The notes under the pieces: generated by a model
The model's input: only the letters and a program-made list of their open reading frames with translations
Told to the model about the DNA's origin: nothing
Databases searched by the model: none
Assembly (NCBI GenBank): GCA_963693085.1
Contig: OY856409.1
Span: 657,058,591-657,122,590 of the forward strand
Length of the DNA: 64,000 bases
Source: Alisma plantago-aquatica
Taxonomy: Eukaryota > Streptophyta > Magnoliopsida > Alismatales > Alismataceae
Direction of reading: 5' to 3'
Shown here: in pieces, positions 35,261 through 46,407 of the stretch
Layout of the letters: each line of letters opens with the position of its first letter
How positions within the stretch are numbered: the first letter of the stretch is position 1
Program-made: the position numbers and the translations under genes

Positions 35261-37112
35261 AACCTTCTCCCTCTCGGCGCTCTCCCTCGCGACGCTTCGC
35301 TACAGTCGCGCATCGTGCATATTGTTGGTCCGTGTGTGACAGAAGTTAAAGTGAAGGTTGTTGCCTCGAGTAGGTCGCGGATGGAGGTCATCGGTCGTTG
35401 GGCAAAGCGTCCGCGTGGAGAATCAATGTTGTTGTCTACCACCGTCGGTTTACCTGGGCGGCTACCTCCCTCAAAAGCAAGGTACCCATGCCATGCCCTG
35501 GTCTTCTCTACTACATGCCCCTGACATTGATTTGTCTTGTCGACGCACAGAAGAAACCATAGCTCACCCAAGACAACAAGAAACCCTAGCAAGTGTCTGT
35601 GTGCCTTCTTATTCCTCTCTTTGTGCTGTGAGGTTCTCCACTTCCACATTCGCGGAAGTTGGTCATCGTCCCTTGCTGAATTTTGGCGGTTCTCCTCCCT
35701 GGTGCTCCGGTGGCACTGTACAGACGGACGATTCCGCACTCCCTCGTCGTTCTCGCCCCCTTCTACTCAGGTTGGTCATGAATTAGGATAGAGGATGCTT
35801 TGTTTGTGAGGTCGATTACGGAAGAAGTACAATAATCAGCCATGTGTATTGATTCAGTGACAATGGAGCCGACATTAGTTGAAAACATTTGTATCGTTGG
35901 TTACCGACCTCTATTGTGTTTATTGATATTTTTATGCTAATACGACATTGAAAACCTCTATTTTTATGTACCCTCTAGATTGATATTCGTGTGATTGGGC
36001 TGCCCTATTTTGAGATTCAAAATGGTTCATCGTCATCTGTTATGTCTTCCCACCCCTTATGTAGGTGGAAAGCTTGTCGTGCGAATCCAGAGTGGACACC
36101 CTATGAGAAACCTATGTCCTCAAACCTATGTTTGTGTCACATTCTTTTTGGTTGTCCTTTCTTACTTGTTTGAATAAGTGCATGCGTTAATGTAATGCAT
36201 AAGATATTTAACAAAGTATTTCTAGCTTCAAAACAAATATCATAAGAAAGCCTTTATTCTATTTTTAGAGGAAAATACTATCATAAAAACATGATATAGC
36301 TTGGTACAATATATTAGTTGGTTTTTTCTATATGTAAAGTATCCAAAGTACTAGAAATGAATTTTACTATCAATGTGATGTCTACTGATTCACGCTACAG
36401 TCATTTTTCTTTGTTAAAAATACCTATCATTCTATTCAAATTTATTATTGTAGTTCCCACCCCTTATCATTCTTTTTTCATTAAAAAACTAGGTTTGTTT
36501 TTTAAATTTGTGCTCACATTCTTTAAATGAACAATTTCACTTTTATGTTTTAAACTTAATGCTCTCAACTCCAAGCATGATCTGTGTAATGTCAAAATAA
36601 GTCTTACACACATCAGTTGTCCTTGGTGCAATACATTAACAACTCGTCTGGTTTAAATTACATGGCCAAGACAAGCCATGCATGTTGAGGTATACCTAAT
36701 GAGCTGGCCGAAATGAATGCAAGATTAAATGTGGGGCATGTGCCATTACTTTGATTTGATTTACTATGAGATATGTTGTGTAGAGGCAAAATGGAATCCT
36801 ATTTGGAATGAATTTTGACATTTAGATAAGGAGGGAATTAACTTTCTTCCCTCCTTATCTTTAGCTTACTTCCCTCCTAATATGTTTTGGTTATCAAGCC
36901 AAATGTCAAAAATTGTCCCAAATAGGGTTCTATTTTGCCTCTGTGTAGCATTATTAATTTACCATCATCATAGATGTATATTACCAAGGTAAAGTCACTT
37001 CTTATCTCATATAGAAATGCTAATCAAATATTAGGAGATCCAGATAGAATAATATTAATCATGCATAAAACTAGTTAAATGTGATATTACATCATCTCTG
37101 CCAGCCAACTAA
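35261..37112. other. Gene-poor region with a possible plus-strand leader exon
   Basis: 35270-35775 is CT-rich with AAACCCTAGC and ends in a donor-like CTACTCAG|GTTGGT. It could be a non-coding first exon transcribed away from PIGA, but no conserved protein is encoded. 35990-36180 has short overlapping frames without homology. The rest (36180-36776) is AT-rich, and a MITE lies at 36783-36941. Confidence 0.35.
36783..36941. mobile_element. Short MITE with GAGGCAAAATGGAATCC termini
   Basis: 159 bp, near-palindromic. The left end GAGGCAAAATGGAATCC and AATTTTGACATTT are mirrored at the right end by AAATGTCAAAAATTG and GGGTTCTATTTTGCCTC. Inner arms AAGGAGGGAA and TTCCCTCCTTA also pair. Directly flanked on both sides by TGTGTA (36777-36782 and 36942-36947). 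Confidence 0.75.
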
Positions 37113-37545
37113 CACTACTACAGAAATGGCTTATAAAGTCACTTTTCAAGGTGTCGGTTGTATACATAAACGGACACCTAAACTCTACAGTGTCGGTTTA
37201 TAACATAAACCGACATACAATCTGTGAAGGTCGACCAGACACGAGTACCGCTTTTATTAAGTGTCGGTTAATTAATAAACAACTGACACCTAAAATCAAC
37301 CGCCAAAATCAAAATTCCAACGAAAAAATTACCTCCAAAATTTCACATATGGCGTCGGTTTATAAATGAATAACCGACGACCAAAGATTATTCGTGGGAC
37401 AGGAATAGTTGTCTGTTGTCTTTTAGTTAAAAATCGACGACTATAATCTAGTATAGGCGTCGGTTGTTGGAAAAGAACTGGCACTGTTGGTTTAGTTGTC
37501 GGTTATTGTGAATAATCGACGCTTATTGTCAACTTAATATCTCAC
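37113..37545 (+). repeat. Left terminal inverted repeat and subterminal TGTCGG array
   Basis: TGTCGG occurs at 37152, 37191 and 37262, and CGTCGG at 37353 and about 37458. Opposing CCGACA/CCGACG follow within about 12 to 20 bp (37210, 37373). Each pair is a small palindrome of the form TGTCGGTTTATNNNATAAACCGACA. In CACTA elements such subterminal repeats bind the element's own DNA-binding protein. Confidence 0.85.
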
Positions 37546-37559
37546 CAGCGCGAGCGACT

Positions 37560-37990
37560 CTTCCCCCTTTCCCAGTTTCATTCCCGATTTCAGTTAGGTC
37601 CGGCGATTTCTTGCTCACCCCCGCCGGTCGTTGCTCCTCCGCCGCCGCTGCCGTGCTCGTGCTCCTGCCCTCGCTGCTGCTCCGTGCTCACCGGCGGCCG
37701 TGCTCCTGCTCCTGCTCTTGCCCTTTGTGCTCACCGGCGACAGTTCGTGCTCCTGCTCCGTGCCCTCGCCGCCGCTGCTCCGTGTCCTCGTCAGCACTTC
37801 TCCTCTCTTTGCCGCCGCCTCCGTCGGTGGTTGCTGTGCTCCGGCCGCTGCTCTCCTCTTCCCTCAAGGTATGCCCGCCCGCCCTGCCTTCTTCCTTCTT
37901 CCTCTGCTCCGGCGGCTGCTTGGGCGGTGCCAAGGCACGCCCAAGCAGCTGCTGGGCATTTTTTTTTAAAGTTATTTACTTATTTGTGTT
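37560..37990 (+). promoter_or_regulatory. GC-rich leader-like region of the CACTA element
   Basis: A sharp island of CTCCTGCTCCGTGCCCTCGCC-like low-complexity DNA just inside the left subterminal array. It is followed by a good donor (CTCAAG|GTATGCC near 37867). It is best read as promoter-proximal, non-coding first exon DNA. The overlapping Ala/Leu/Ser/Cys-rich frames on both strands are composition artefacts. Confidence 0.5.
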
Positions 37991-38551
37991 TAGGGTTTAG
38001 GTACTGATTTTGTGCTTCTACTGAGTTGAATCCTCTATTGTCTATACAACACATGTAATTTTGATCAAGTGATAATATGTAAATGTGGAAATAAGTTAGA
38101 AAGGTATCAATGATAAGTCTGTTGTAATGTGATGCAAAATAGTTATTGTATCATGCATATCTTAATACTTTTTTGTTTTATAGTTGTATAGGGTGTTTTA
38201 TGTGTGACAAGTCTATTGTTTTATAGTTGTGCATACCTGCGAGTTATCAGGAACACCTAAATGAATGTCTAACACCTAAATGAATATCTAGTTATGTATT
38301 TTCCTAGTATCGTGAAAGATTCTCAATCGTGTATCACATGGGATTCTTATCTCAACACAATGGACTGCAATATATGCATCTAATGCCTTAAATGGAAGAC
38401 TCGAATGTTATAAAATCCCATCAAAGTAGGTAGAAACAACTTATATATATTCAGATCTTAATAATTCCATGAAGTGCACATTATCTTACTTAGGAAAAGT
38501 ATGTGCATAGTGTAGGATTAGTTCCATATAATGGTTCTATTTTAGTAAGCA

Positions 38552-38720
38552 CCTAGAAACCCGTCCAAGATTTACTCATTAGGAGTAAATCTTGGATATT
38601 CCCCGGTTTGGGACTGTTCTTGAACACCTAATCTCACTTAGGATGTAAGTGTATAATGTGTATTGGGTTTTCGAGAAAATTTCGGTAGCATTTCCTCGTT
38701 TGTTCTCTAAGTACATATGT
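38552..38720 (+). repeat. 169-bp module, copy 1, upstream of the B3-like gene
   Basis: About 95 percent identical by eye to 39823-39991. Contains the palindrome CAAGATTTACTC-ATTAG-GAGTAAATCTTG and ends GTTCTCTAAGTACATATGT. It lies 170 bp before the likely start of the B3-like gene. Confidence 0.9.
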
Positions 38721-38890
38721 AGACTTCTTTTCAAGCTATCATGTCTACCACAATAAAGTTGGTTATGACAAGCAATAAAAGGTTAACTGATGTTATACAA
38801 ATTTTTCTGAAAATATATAACATCGTTATATGTACTTACACTTTGTTAATACTAATATTGTGCAGTCTCTGTCCACCCATAACAGTCACT

Positions 38891-39367
38891 ATGAACTGGG
38901 CCTCGATGTCAATGTTAACATTCCCTATTGAAGAACAATTGGACATCATCCTAGATGATCGTTCCTTAAACCAATTGGTCATACCCAAACATTGGCGTTT
39001 TCTAAAAGGAAGACACTACATGCCTGGTAAAGTGACCATAACTTTTGGCAATTATTCACATGTTATCGAGGTTGAGTATGATTTGGCGGGAAATCTTGTA
39101 TCAAAATCTGGTTGGCGTGATTGGATTGGAGAGATGCATGTGGTCCGTTGCAACAGGCTTTTTCTCTGTCCAGTTGGCCATAATTCCATCAAAGTTTGGA
39201 TAACCAACAGCAACTGTGAGACCCCTGATCATCTACTGCAGTATGAGCGCACAACGTCGAATATCATCTTGGACGAATCTGAATCTGAGGCCCCTGTCAG
39301 TTCAGATTCGTCTAAATACAGTGAGGAGCTTCGTGACACAACTTCATCATCAAAAAGAAGTTATTGA
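38891..39367 (+). CDS. B3-like DNA-binding domain protein inside the CACTA element
   Basis: 158 residues if started at MNWASMSMLTF. The open frame runs 50 codons further upstream, but that part is hydrophobic, intron-like DNA ending in an acceptor (TTGTGCAG near 38866). Residues about 10-107 follow the B3 pattern: PIEEQLDIILDD, then QLVIPKHWRFLKG, a strand GKVTITFGN, then IEVEYDLAGNLVSKSGWRDW and RLFLCPVGHNSIKVWITNSN. In B3 proteins this fold reads DNA in the major groove with two loops. The C-terminal 45 residues are acidic and Ser-rich. The frame is intact, while the neighbouring transposase is broken. It occupies the place of the accessory (tnpA-like) gene of CACTA elements, between two copies of a 169-bp module. 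It could be the element's own terminus-binding protein or captured host sequence. The assignment is from pattern only and should be tested by a profile search. Confidence 0.55.
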   Translation: MNWASMSMLTFPIEEQLDIILDDRSLNQLVIPKHWRFLKGRHYMPGKVTITFGNYSHVIEVEYDLAGNLVSKSGWRDWIGEMHVVRCNRLFLCPVGHNSIKVWITNSNCETPDHLLQYERTTSNIILDESESEAPVSSDSSKYSEELRDTTSSSKRSY

Positions 39368-39822
39368 TGCGGGACCATGTTGGTGTAGTATTTAGTTGTC
39401 TATCTATCTAGACTTGTATGTATTAATAGTTTTTTAAATTATGCGCATGTTTAGGGGTACACCAACCCCTTTGTTTAGTTATTGTTTAGGGGTACACCCC
39501 TGTGTGTGGATGTAAAAAGAGATTAATGAATGGAACTGAAAGTTGCTACATGAATGCTTATAACTGAAGTGTGTGTTCCCATGAATGTTCCCATTTGCAT
39601 GATTACACTACTATTTTCTCATATTGTATAGTCTATTTTAATATGACATACTTTCTTATATCTTGCTTAATGATGAACTGTAATGCACACATGTGACATG
39701 CTTGGAATGTAAATGATGAACTTTTCCCTAAATTGCCAATCATGCTTTTAAAGACATCAATAATCACCCTAACTTGAAGAACTAGGATTTTAGGTATAAG
39801 AATGACAACACATATTTGTTGG

Positions 39823-39991
39823 CCTAGAAACTCGTCCAAGATTTACTCATTAGGAGTAAATCTTGGATAGTTCCCGGTTTGGGACTGTTCTTGAACACCT
39901 AATCTCGCTTAGGATGTAAGTGTATAATGTGTATTGGGTTTTCAAAAAAATTTCAGCAGCATTTCCCCGTTTGTTCTCTAAGTACATATGT
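39823..39991 (+). repeat. 169-bp module, copy 2, upstream of the transposase
   Basis: Direct repeat of 38552-38720, ending 200 bp before the transposase ATG. Its 3' part is also the left arm of the hairpin at 39888-40082. Confidence 0.9.
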
Positions 39992-40082
39992 ACTTGGAGA
40001 ACAGCGGGGAAATGCTGCCGAAATTTTCTTGAAAACCCAATACACATTATACACTTACTAGTGAGATTAGGTGTTCAAGAAT
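39888..40082. repeat. Inverted repeat with ~95-bp arms between the two CACTA genes
   Basis: The left arm (39888-39990, TTCTTGAACACCTAATCTC to AAGTACATATG) pairs with the right arm (39985-40082), ending TTAGGTGTTCAAGAA. The apex is ACATATGT, with almost no loop. The right arm is in effect a third, inverted partial copy of the 169-bp module. Confidence 0.88.
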
Positions 40083-40190
40083 GGATAGGTGGTACACATT
40101 TATTATATATAATAATGACATCACATGTATTTGTTAACCCTAGACCCTAATCTTGTCCTAATATATACTTGTTTTCTCTTTGATCATAGA

Positions 40191-43100
40191 ATGGATAGAT
40201 CATGGATGTCCATTCGCAATCGCTGCACCCCAGAGTTTATTTCTGGTCTTGACCAGTTCATTAGATTTACCGAGGAACATAGGAAACAACCTGGAGATAG
40301 GTTCTACTGTCCATGTAGGCATTGCGATAACAACTTGAAAGTCAACACTGGTGACGAAATCAAAACTCATGTCATGTGCAACGGGATTATACAAGGCTAT
40401 ACATAATGGCACTGGCATGGAGAGATTTCATACCCGAAACCAGTGGATGTTGATAGCAGTGCTTGTGTGGAAGAAAAAATTGCCTACGATGACGTAGATG
40501 TGAATGAACCAGTTCCAGTAGACATCGTTGATGCGATGCTGGATAGTTGTGGGGTAGAGCACACCGATCCACCTCCCATTTTTAGAAACATTGTGCATGA
40601 TGCTGAGATGCCGTTATACACAGGTTGTACTAAGTTTACGAAGCTTAACGTTATGTTGAGATTGTATAAGTTGAAAGCTAACAATAGATGGAGCGACAAA
40701 AGCTTCACGTCATTGCTGTCTTTGTTGAAAGAAATGCTTCCTGAAGGAAACGAGCTGCCAATCTCAACATACCAGGTAAAGAAATTGTTGTGCCCAATGG
40801 GAATGGATGCCAAGAAGATACATGCATGCCCTAATGACTGTGTATTATTTCAAAAGGACTATGCGGATTTGAAAGATTGTCCAAAATGTGGTGTGTCACG
40901 GTATAAATTGACGACTTCGGGGGAGTCCAAAACTGGTTCTCCTGCCAAAGTGATGTGGTATCTACCTATAATATCACAGTTTCAACGCTTGTTTGCCAAT
41001 CCGATAGATGCAAAGAATTTGAGGTGGCATGCAGATGTTAAGAAAAATAATGATGGGATCCTACGACATGCGTCTGATTCCCCACAGTGGAAGAAGATTG
41101 ATGTATTGTACCCTGAATTTGGTGAAGAAGTCAGGAATCCAAGACTTGGGCTTTGTACAGACGGGATGAATCTGTACGGGACATTGAGCAGCCAACATAG
41201 CACTTGGCCAGTCATGCTTGTTATATACAATCTTCCTCCCTGGTTGTGTATGAAAAATAAGTACGTAATGTTGTCGTTGTTGATATCGGGCCCTAAACAA
41301 CCTGGAAATGACATCGATGTTTATCTTGAACCTCTGATTGATGACTTAAAGAAACTCTGGGGTGAAGGTGTGATGACCTATGATGCTTCACGAAGAGAGA
41401 CATTTTGTTTGCATGCTATGTTGTTTTTCACTATTAATGACTTTCCAGCATATGGGAATTTGTCTGGATATAGTGTCAAAGGAGCTAAAGCGTGTCCTAT
41501 ATGTGCAGAGAACACTGATTCAACAAGACTAAAACATGGCGGTAAGAATGTATATCTCGGTCATCAAAGGTTTCTTCCAAAATTCCATCTGTATCGTAGG
41601 AACCGCAAAGCATTCAATGGATTGAATGAGGAACGCAGTACACCTAAACCTATACCAGGGGAGGTTGTTTATGAAAGAATAAAAGACTTTGTCAATGAAT
41701 TTGGTAAGAGATCACAATGTACTACACGGAGTGACAATTCTTCATTCAAGAAGAAGTCAATATTTTGGGATCTTCCTTATTGGAGTTCTTTGACAGTCAG
41801 ACATTGTATCGATGTAATGCACGTTGAGAAAAATGTCTGTGATAGCATCATTGGTACTCTGTTAAATATACCAGGTAAGACTAAAGATGGGATAAAATCC
41901 AGACTGGACCTACGTGAAATGGGAATAAGGTCAGAATTAACAGAATTACGTGAAATGGGTAATAAAAGAACATACTTACCTCCCGCTTGTTACACGTGGT
42001 CTAGAAAAGAGAAGAAAGCTTTTTGTGAATGCTTGGTAAATGTTAAGGTGCCACATGGTTACTCATCCAACATCCGTAGATTGGTATCAATGAAAGATCT
42101 GAAGTTGATAGGTCTTAAATCTCATGATTGTCACACTCTAATGCAACAAATATTGCCCATGGCAATTCGATCTATATTGTCGAAGCATGTAAGGTTTGCA
42201 ATCACCAGACTTTGTTTCTTTTTCAACAGTCTCTGCAGCAAATTTATTGACCCTGAGACTCTCGATAATTTGCAAAGAGAAGTGGTTGTTACCCTATGTC
42301 AGCTTGAGATGTATTTCCCTCCTTCGTTCTTTGATATCATGGTACATCTTGTTGTCCACTTGACTAGGGAAGTGAAAATCTTGGGATCGGTTTTCTTGCA
42401 TTGGATGTATCCCTTTGAACGATACATGAGCATTTTTAAAGGTGATGTTCGAAATCGTTATCGGCCTTAAGGGAGTATTATTGAAGGTTATGTGGCGAGA
42501 GAGGTTATGGATTTCTGCAATGACTTTCTCAGTGGTAATGACACTCCTGATAATGACAAGAATATTGACGAGCTATTTGGCAAAGGAATTTTGGGATCAC
42601 GTGTGAAAGTAATCAACTGTGAGCAGTTGGAACAAGGTCATTTGTATATTTTACACAACATGGACGAAGTGAACGTTTATATCGAGGAACATACCAATTT
42701 CATCAAAAGACAATATCCTCGAGCCAATACAATGTGGCTTGCTAGAGAGCATAACAAGACTTTTATTAAGTGGTTTGAAGATAAAGTCTTACATCAACTA
42801 TCTCAAACACCAGATGATATTACTGAAACTATCAAATGCCTCACCTTTAAACCAAAGTTGACTGTTATGTCTTATGAAGGGTATGACATTAATGGATTCA
42901 CATATTACACAAAGCGCCAAGATGATAAGAGTGTCGTCCAAAACAGTGGGGTCACCCTTCAAGCATCGACTATGTTTTTTGCAAGTGCAAAGGATAAGAG
43001 TCCACGTGAAGCTAAAATGTCATATTACGGTGTCATTTAAGAGATATGGGAATTTGACTACATAGATTTCAGAATTCCGCTCTTCAAATGTAATTGGGTT

Positions 43101-43439
43101 GATAACACCAAAGGAGTTATAGTGGATGAATTGGGTTTCACTTTAGTGAACTTTGAAAAGATTGGCGAGAAGGCTGAACCATTCATATTGGCATCACAGG
43201 TGAAACAAGTATTTTATATCGATGATCCTGCAAATGATAAATGGTCGGTTGTTCTTCATGGTAAAAGACAGTTCATTGAAGATCCTATAGATGAAGAAGA
43301 GTACTATGATAAATATGATGACTCCAGTCCATTCTCAGTTGGGTTGCCAACTCCACAAAATATTGAAGCTAATGATGACTTATATGTGCGCGGAGATCAC
43401 AATGAAGGATTGTTAATTGATAAAAGATCACAATTTTAG
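40191..43439 (+). pseudogene. TNP2-type CACTA transposase with three in-frame stops
   Basis: One long frame. The N-terminal transposase-associated domain (MDRSWMSIRNRCTPEF, then FYCPCRHCDN) comes first. The Transposase_21 core follows (DCPKCGVSRYK, WHADVKKNNDGILRHASDSP, LGLCTDGMNLYG, CLHAMLFFTINDFPAYGNLS, RHCIDVMHVEKNVCDSIIGT). A DUF4218 region (LKSHDCHTLMQQILPMAIRS, LHWMYPFERYMSIFKG) and a DUF4216 region (VDNTKGVIVDELGFTLVNFE) end it. All parts are in one frame, broken only by TAA at 40404-40406 (family Gln), 42468-42470 and 43038-43040. In the family this enzyme binds and cuts the CACTA ends. So few lesions over 1,080 codons mark a recently silenced copy. An intron may precede the ATG. Confidence 0.93.
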
Positions 43440-43850
43440 AGGCATGCGTGTTTATATTTTTTTATTGAAGCTAAATGTTTACTTTTTTAATATCAATATC
43501 ATTTTTTGATTTGATGTTTCATTATCTTCTAGTTAATACAAATGATAAACATTGTGGGAGGGTGCTAAAGAACTATAGGACCAATCTCACCCGAGATTAC
43601 ATACGAGATGATGAGAATAGGTTCTTGATTGATTCCAATTCTAGACATTGATCAGTATTTCACTAACTCTACACTAATAATTTTTGTTGTATTCTCTTTG
43701 AAAAATAAATATAGGAAGAAGGCTATGCAGGACGGCCATGACAAAGCTATGCAGGATATGCAGGAAGAAGCCCCAATGAAGAGAAGCAGGATACGGATAC
43801 AATACATAAAGTGCAGCACACACAAGTGCTTCAGATTCATATAACAACAC
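43440..43850. other. Downstream region of the transposase
   Basis: No clear domain. 43720-43800 encodes a Met/Gln/Asp-rich piece (KAMQDGHDKAMQDMQEEAPM) that might be a terminal exon, but support is weak. Confidence 0.3.
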
Positions 43851-44228
43851 GACAGACTAACACATATATAATGCATAACAACAACAACGCCGAATTTACA
43901 TACAATACTAGCTTAGTACATATAGTGGGACTAAGGTGACGATACCACCTGCTAAAATAGGTTACTGACTACATGTTACGACTGGGAGGTCGTGATTCAT
44001 CAACTGTATGCATTAGCAGGAGGACAAACATATGGTGATCTGTTTGTCCTCCTACTAATGCATACGGTTGCTGAATCATGACCTCCCAATCGTAACATGT
44101 AGTTGTCGGTAACCTGTTTTACCAGGTGGGATCATCACCTTATAAGTCCCACTATATATGTACTAAGCTAGTGTTGTATGTAAATTCGACGCTGTTGTTG
44201 TTATGTACTATATATGTGTTAGTCTGTC
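43851..44228. repeat. ~380-bp hairpin: ~180-bp arms around a 12-nt loop
   Basis: The left arm (43851-44029, GACAGACTAACACATATATA to AGGAGGACAAAC) pairs with the right arm (44042-44228), which ends GTGTTAGTCTGTC. The loop is ATATGGTGATCT. The arms are about 90 percent complementary by eye. It lies in the CACTA element 3' of the transposase, where a transcript could fold into one long double strand. Confidence 0.93.
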
Positions 44229-44880
44229 ATATTGTATGGACATCGATTGTATTGCTCAGGTATTATATAGTCTCATTAGATAATATGAAATATATCAATC
44301 TTATTTATAGCTCATTAATTATATATATACATCATTCTCTTTACAGGTGTTTAAAGCTGACCCCACTACAGGAACGGACTTACCAGATGTACATGCTCCC
44401 TATACGATGGGAGAATTAAATGAAGTAAGAGAAGAATGGGCAACAACCATACAAATAGTGGGGGTTTTATAATATAATTGGTATGTTGATAGCGAATAAT
44501 GACTAAAGAATTATATTTTGTAAATGAATTTCTGAATTATAATATATGTGTGAATGTTTCTACATGTCTAGATGTTTCTACATGTGTCTGAGTGAAAATG
44601 AATGAAAGTGTTGGTTGCTATATGAATGTTTCTATATGTGTGAATGTGAATGAATGGAACTACAGATTGCTAGCTACATGAATGTTTCTAAATGTGTGAA
44701 AATAAAATGGAACTGTAGGTTGTATTGCTAAATGCATGTGTGAATATTTTTGTTGTTAAATTTGCAGGTTTGTGGCCTGTTGTTGGCTGATATCAATGGA
44801 TGTCATAAAACCTGCAGTTAACTACAGGTTTCTCATCCTGCGACCAGCCACAGCAGGTCTGCAGACTGATAGAAAAAAAA
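44229..44880. other. 3' region of the CACTA element
   Basis: AT-rich, with degenerate repeats of GAATGTTTCTACATGTGTGAAT (about 44550-44760). No gene. Confidence 0.4.
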
Positions 44881-44884
44881 AACA

Positions 44885-45265
44885 ATAGGCGTCGGTTATT
44901 TGTATAACACCGACACACAAAGTTATAGTGTCGGTTTTATATAAATAACCGACACCTGTTTCCTGTGGCGCGAAGGTATATGGCGTCGGTTTATTATCTA
45001 ATAACAGACGCTAATAGTGGCCAAGATGGCGCCCTTTCTGTGGCGCGAAGGTATATGGTGTCGGTTTATTATCTAATAACCGACGCCTATACCTTCGCGC
45101 CACAGGGAACAAGCGCGATTTCGGTGGCGCGCAAAGAGTTTGGGCGTCGTTTTTGGAACCGACGCGTAATGAGTGAGCTTTTAGTGTCACCCACATAGGT
45201 GTCGCTTAGAAACCGACACTAAAGGCCTTAAATAATCGACACTAAAGGTAGGTTCTGTAGTAGTG
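44885..45265 (-). repeat. Right subterminal TGTCGG array and terminal inverted repeat
   Basis: Opposed pairs GTCGGTTATTTGTATAACAC-CGACAC, GTGTCGGTTTTATATAAATAACCGACAC and GTCGGTTTATTATCTAATAACCGACG. Partial tandem copies of TGGCGCGAAGGTATATGG (44967 and 45042) carry further sites. Ends with CTGTAGTAGTG. Confidence 0.85.
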
Positions 45266-45268
45266 TAA

Positions 45269-46359
45269 GATCAACAACATAACAAATACGATCAAGTAAA
45301 GTAGTTTACTAGCAACTAGAGGTTGACACAGTTGTTTGCTTTCTGGGTTTTGTGTTTGTAGTGTGTATGGAGTGTGTGTGCTCCGGTTCAGTCAGTTTGT
45401 TTGTTCTGACAGTATGTCTGCGTATTAATCAATGTCGTAATTGTACATATCCATCATCAAAATATAGCACAGATTTGAATAGTTCTTTGATTTGTGGTTT
45501 CTACATTTGTAGTCATGTGTTTTCATTTTTGAGTGTGTGCTCATTAGCTCAGCCAATTTGTATCTACAGGCAGTCTGCGCACACGCTAATCAGTCTATTT
45601 TGTTCACTTCCATTATTGTTCACTAATAATCATCCAGCAAAAATAAATTGATGCATATTTTGTCCACTTCAAAGTTGAAGGAAGAGTTGCTATCTCTTAT
45701 TAAGTTGTATGTAAACTATTTTATTCAATATAGTATTAATCATGAGACCAACAAAAATATCTTTGTTAGTTTACATTTTAATAATTTTAATAAGGATGGT
45801 ACATGTTGGAAGAAGTTAGGTAGTTACATTGATTTATTTATATATTACATGCTTAGCACGTATCTCCTGCTAGTAACCTTATACAATAGAGAAACTGTGT
45901 TGGTAGCTTTTCGAGCTGCTGCACCTGGTTAATTTTTATTTTAGTTTTTCAGCTGGTTGGTTGTGTTTCTGGTTCAGCTAGTATCTTGCTCAGTTGTTGA
46001 TTGAGCTCCCTATATATGCTTGCTTGGCTGTTATTTCGTAATTGGTCTATGAATTACAACATGTAATTGTATGCACATTTGTCCAATCAATTTACACATT
46101 TGAATAGTTTGTTATGGGCTAATCAGTTCATTTTTATGTGTCATTAATTTAAGAAAAAGTCATCTTGCTGTTATTCAAACGGCTCTTGTTTAAATGTTGG
46201 ATCTAATGTTGAGTATTACAATATTCTAGGTCTGTGTGTGTTACATTAACTTAACTATATGCACATTTGTCCATCATGGCATATGTCATACGACCCTATG
46301 TGGTGATTGCTCTAGTATGTGTTCGTGTCTCTGCACTCTGATGTGTGTTTAGTAGTCCA

Positions 46360-46407
<48 letters not shown>

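Larger units (their letters stand above)
37113..45265 (+). mobile_element. CACTA (En/Spm) transposon, complete, 8.15 kb
   Basis: Begins CACTACTACAGAAATGG and ends GGTTCTGTAGTAGTG, the CACTA terminal inverted repeat, with a 3-bp duplication TAA on both sides (37110-37112 and 45266-45268). Both ends carry arrays of GTGTCGGTT/AACCGACAC motifs in alternating orientation. Inside are a B3-like gene (38891-39367), a TNP2-type transposase (40191-43439), a duplicated 169-bp module, and two long hairpins. Ends and duplication are intact, but the transposase has three stops. It could move only if another copy supplied the enzyme. Confidence 0.95.

Noticed and set aside
37611..38007. Ala/Leu/Ser/Pro/Cys-rich frames in several phases
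   Set aside because: Overlapping frames on both strands in low-complexity GC-rich DNA; more likely a non-coding leader of the CACTA element.
38741..38890. N-terminal 50 codons of the B3-like open frame
   Set aside because: Hydrophobic, low-complexity and ending in a splice acceptor; the downstream ATG at 38891 fits better.
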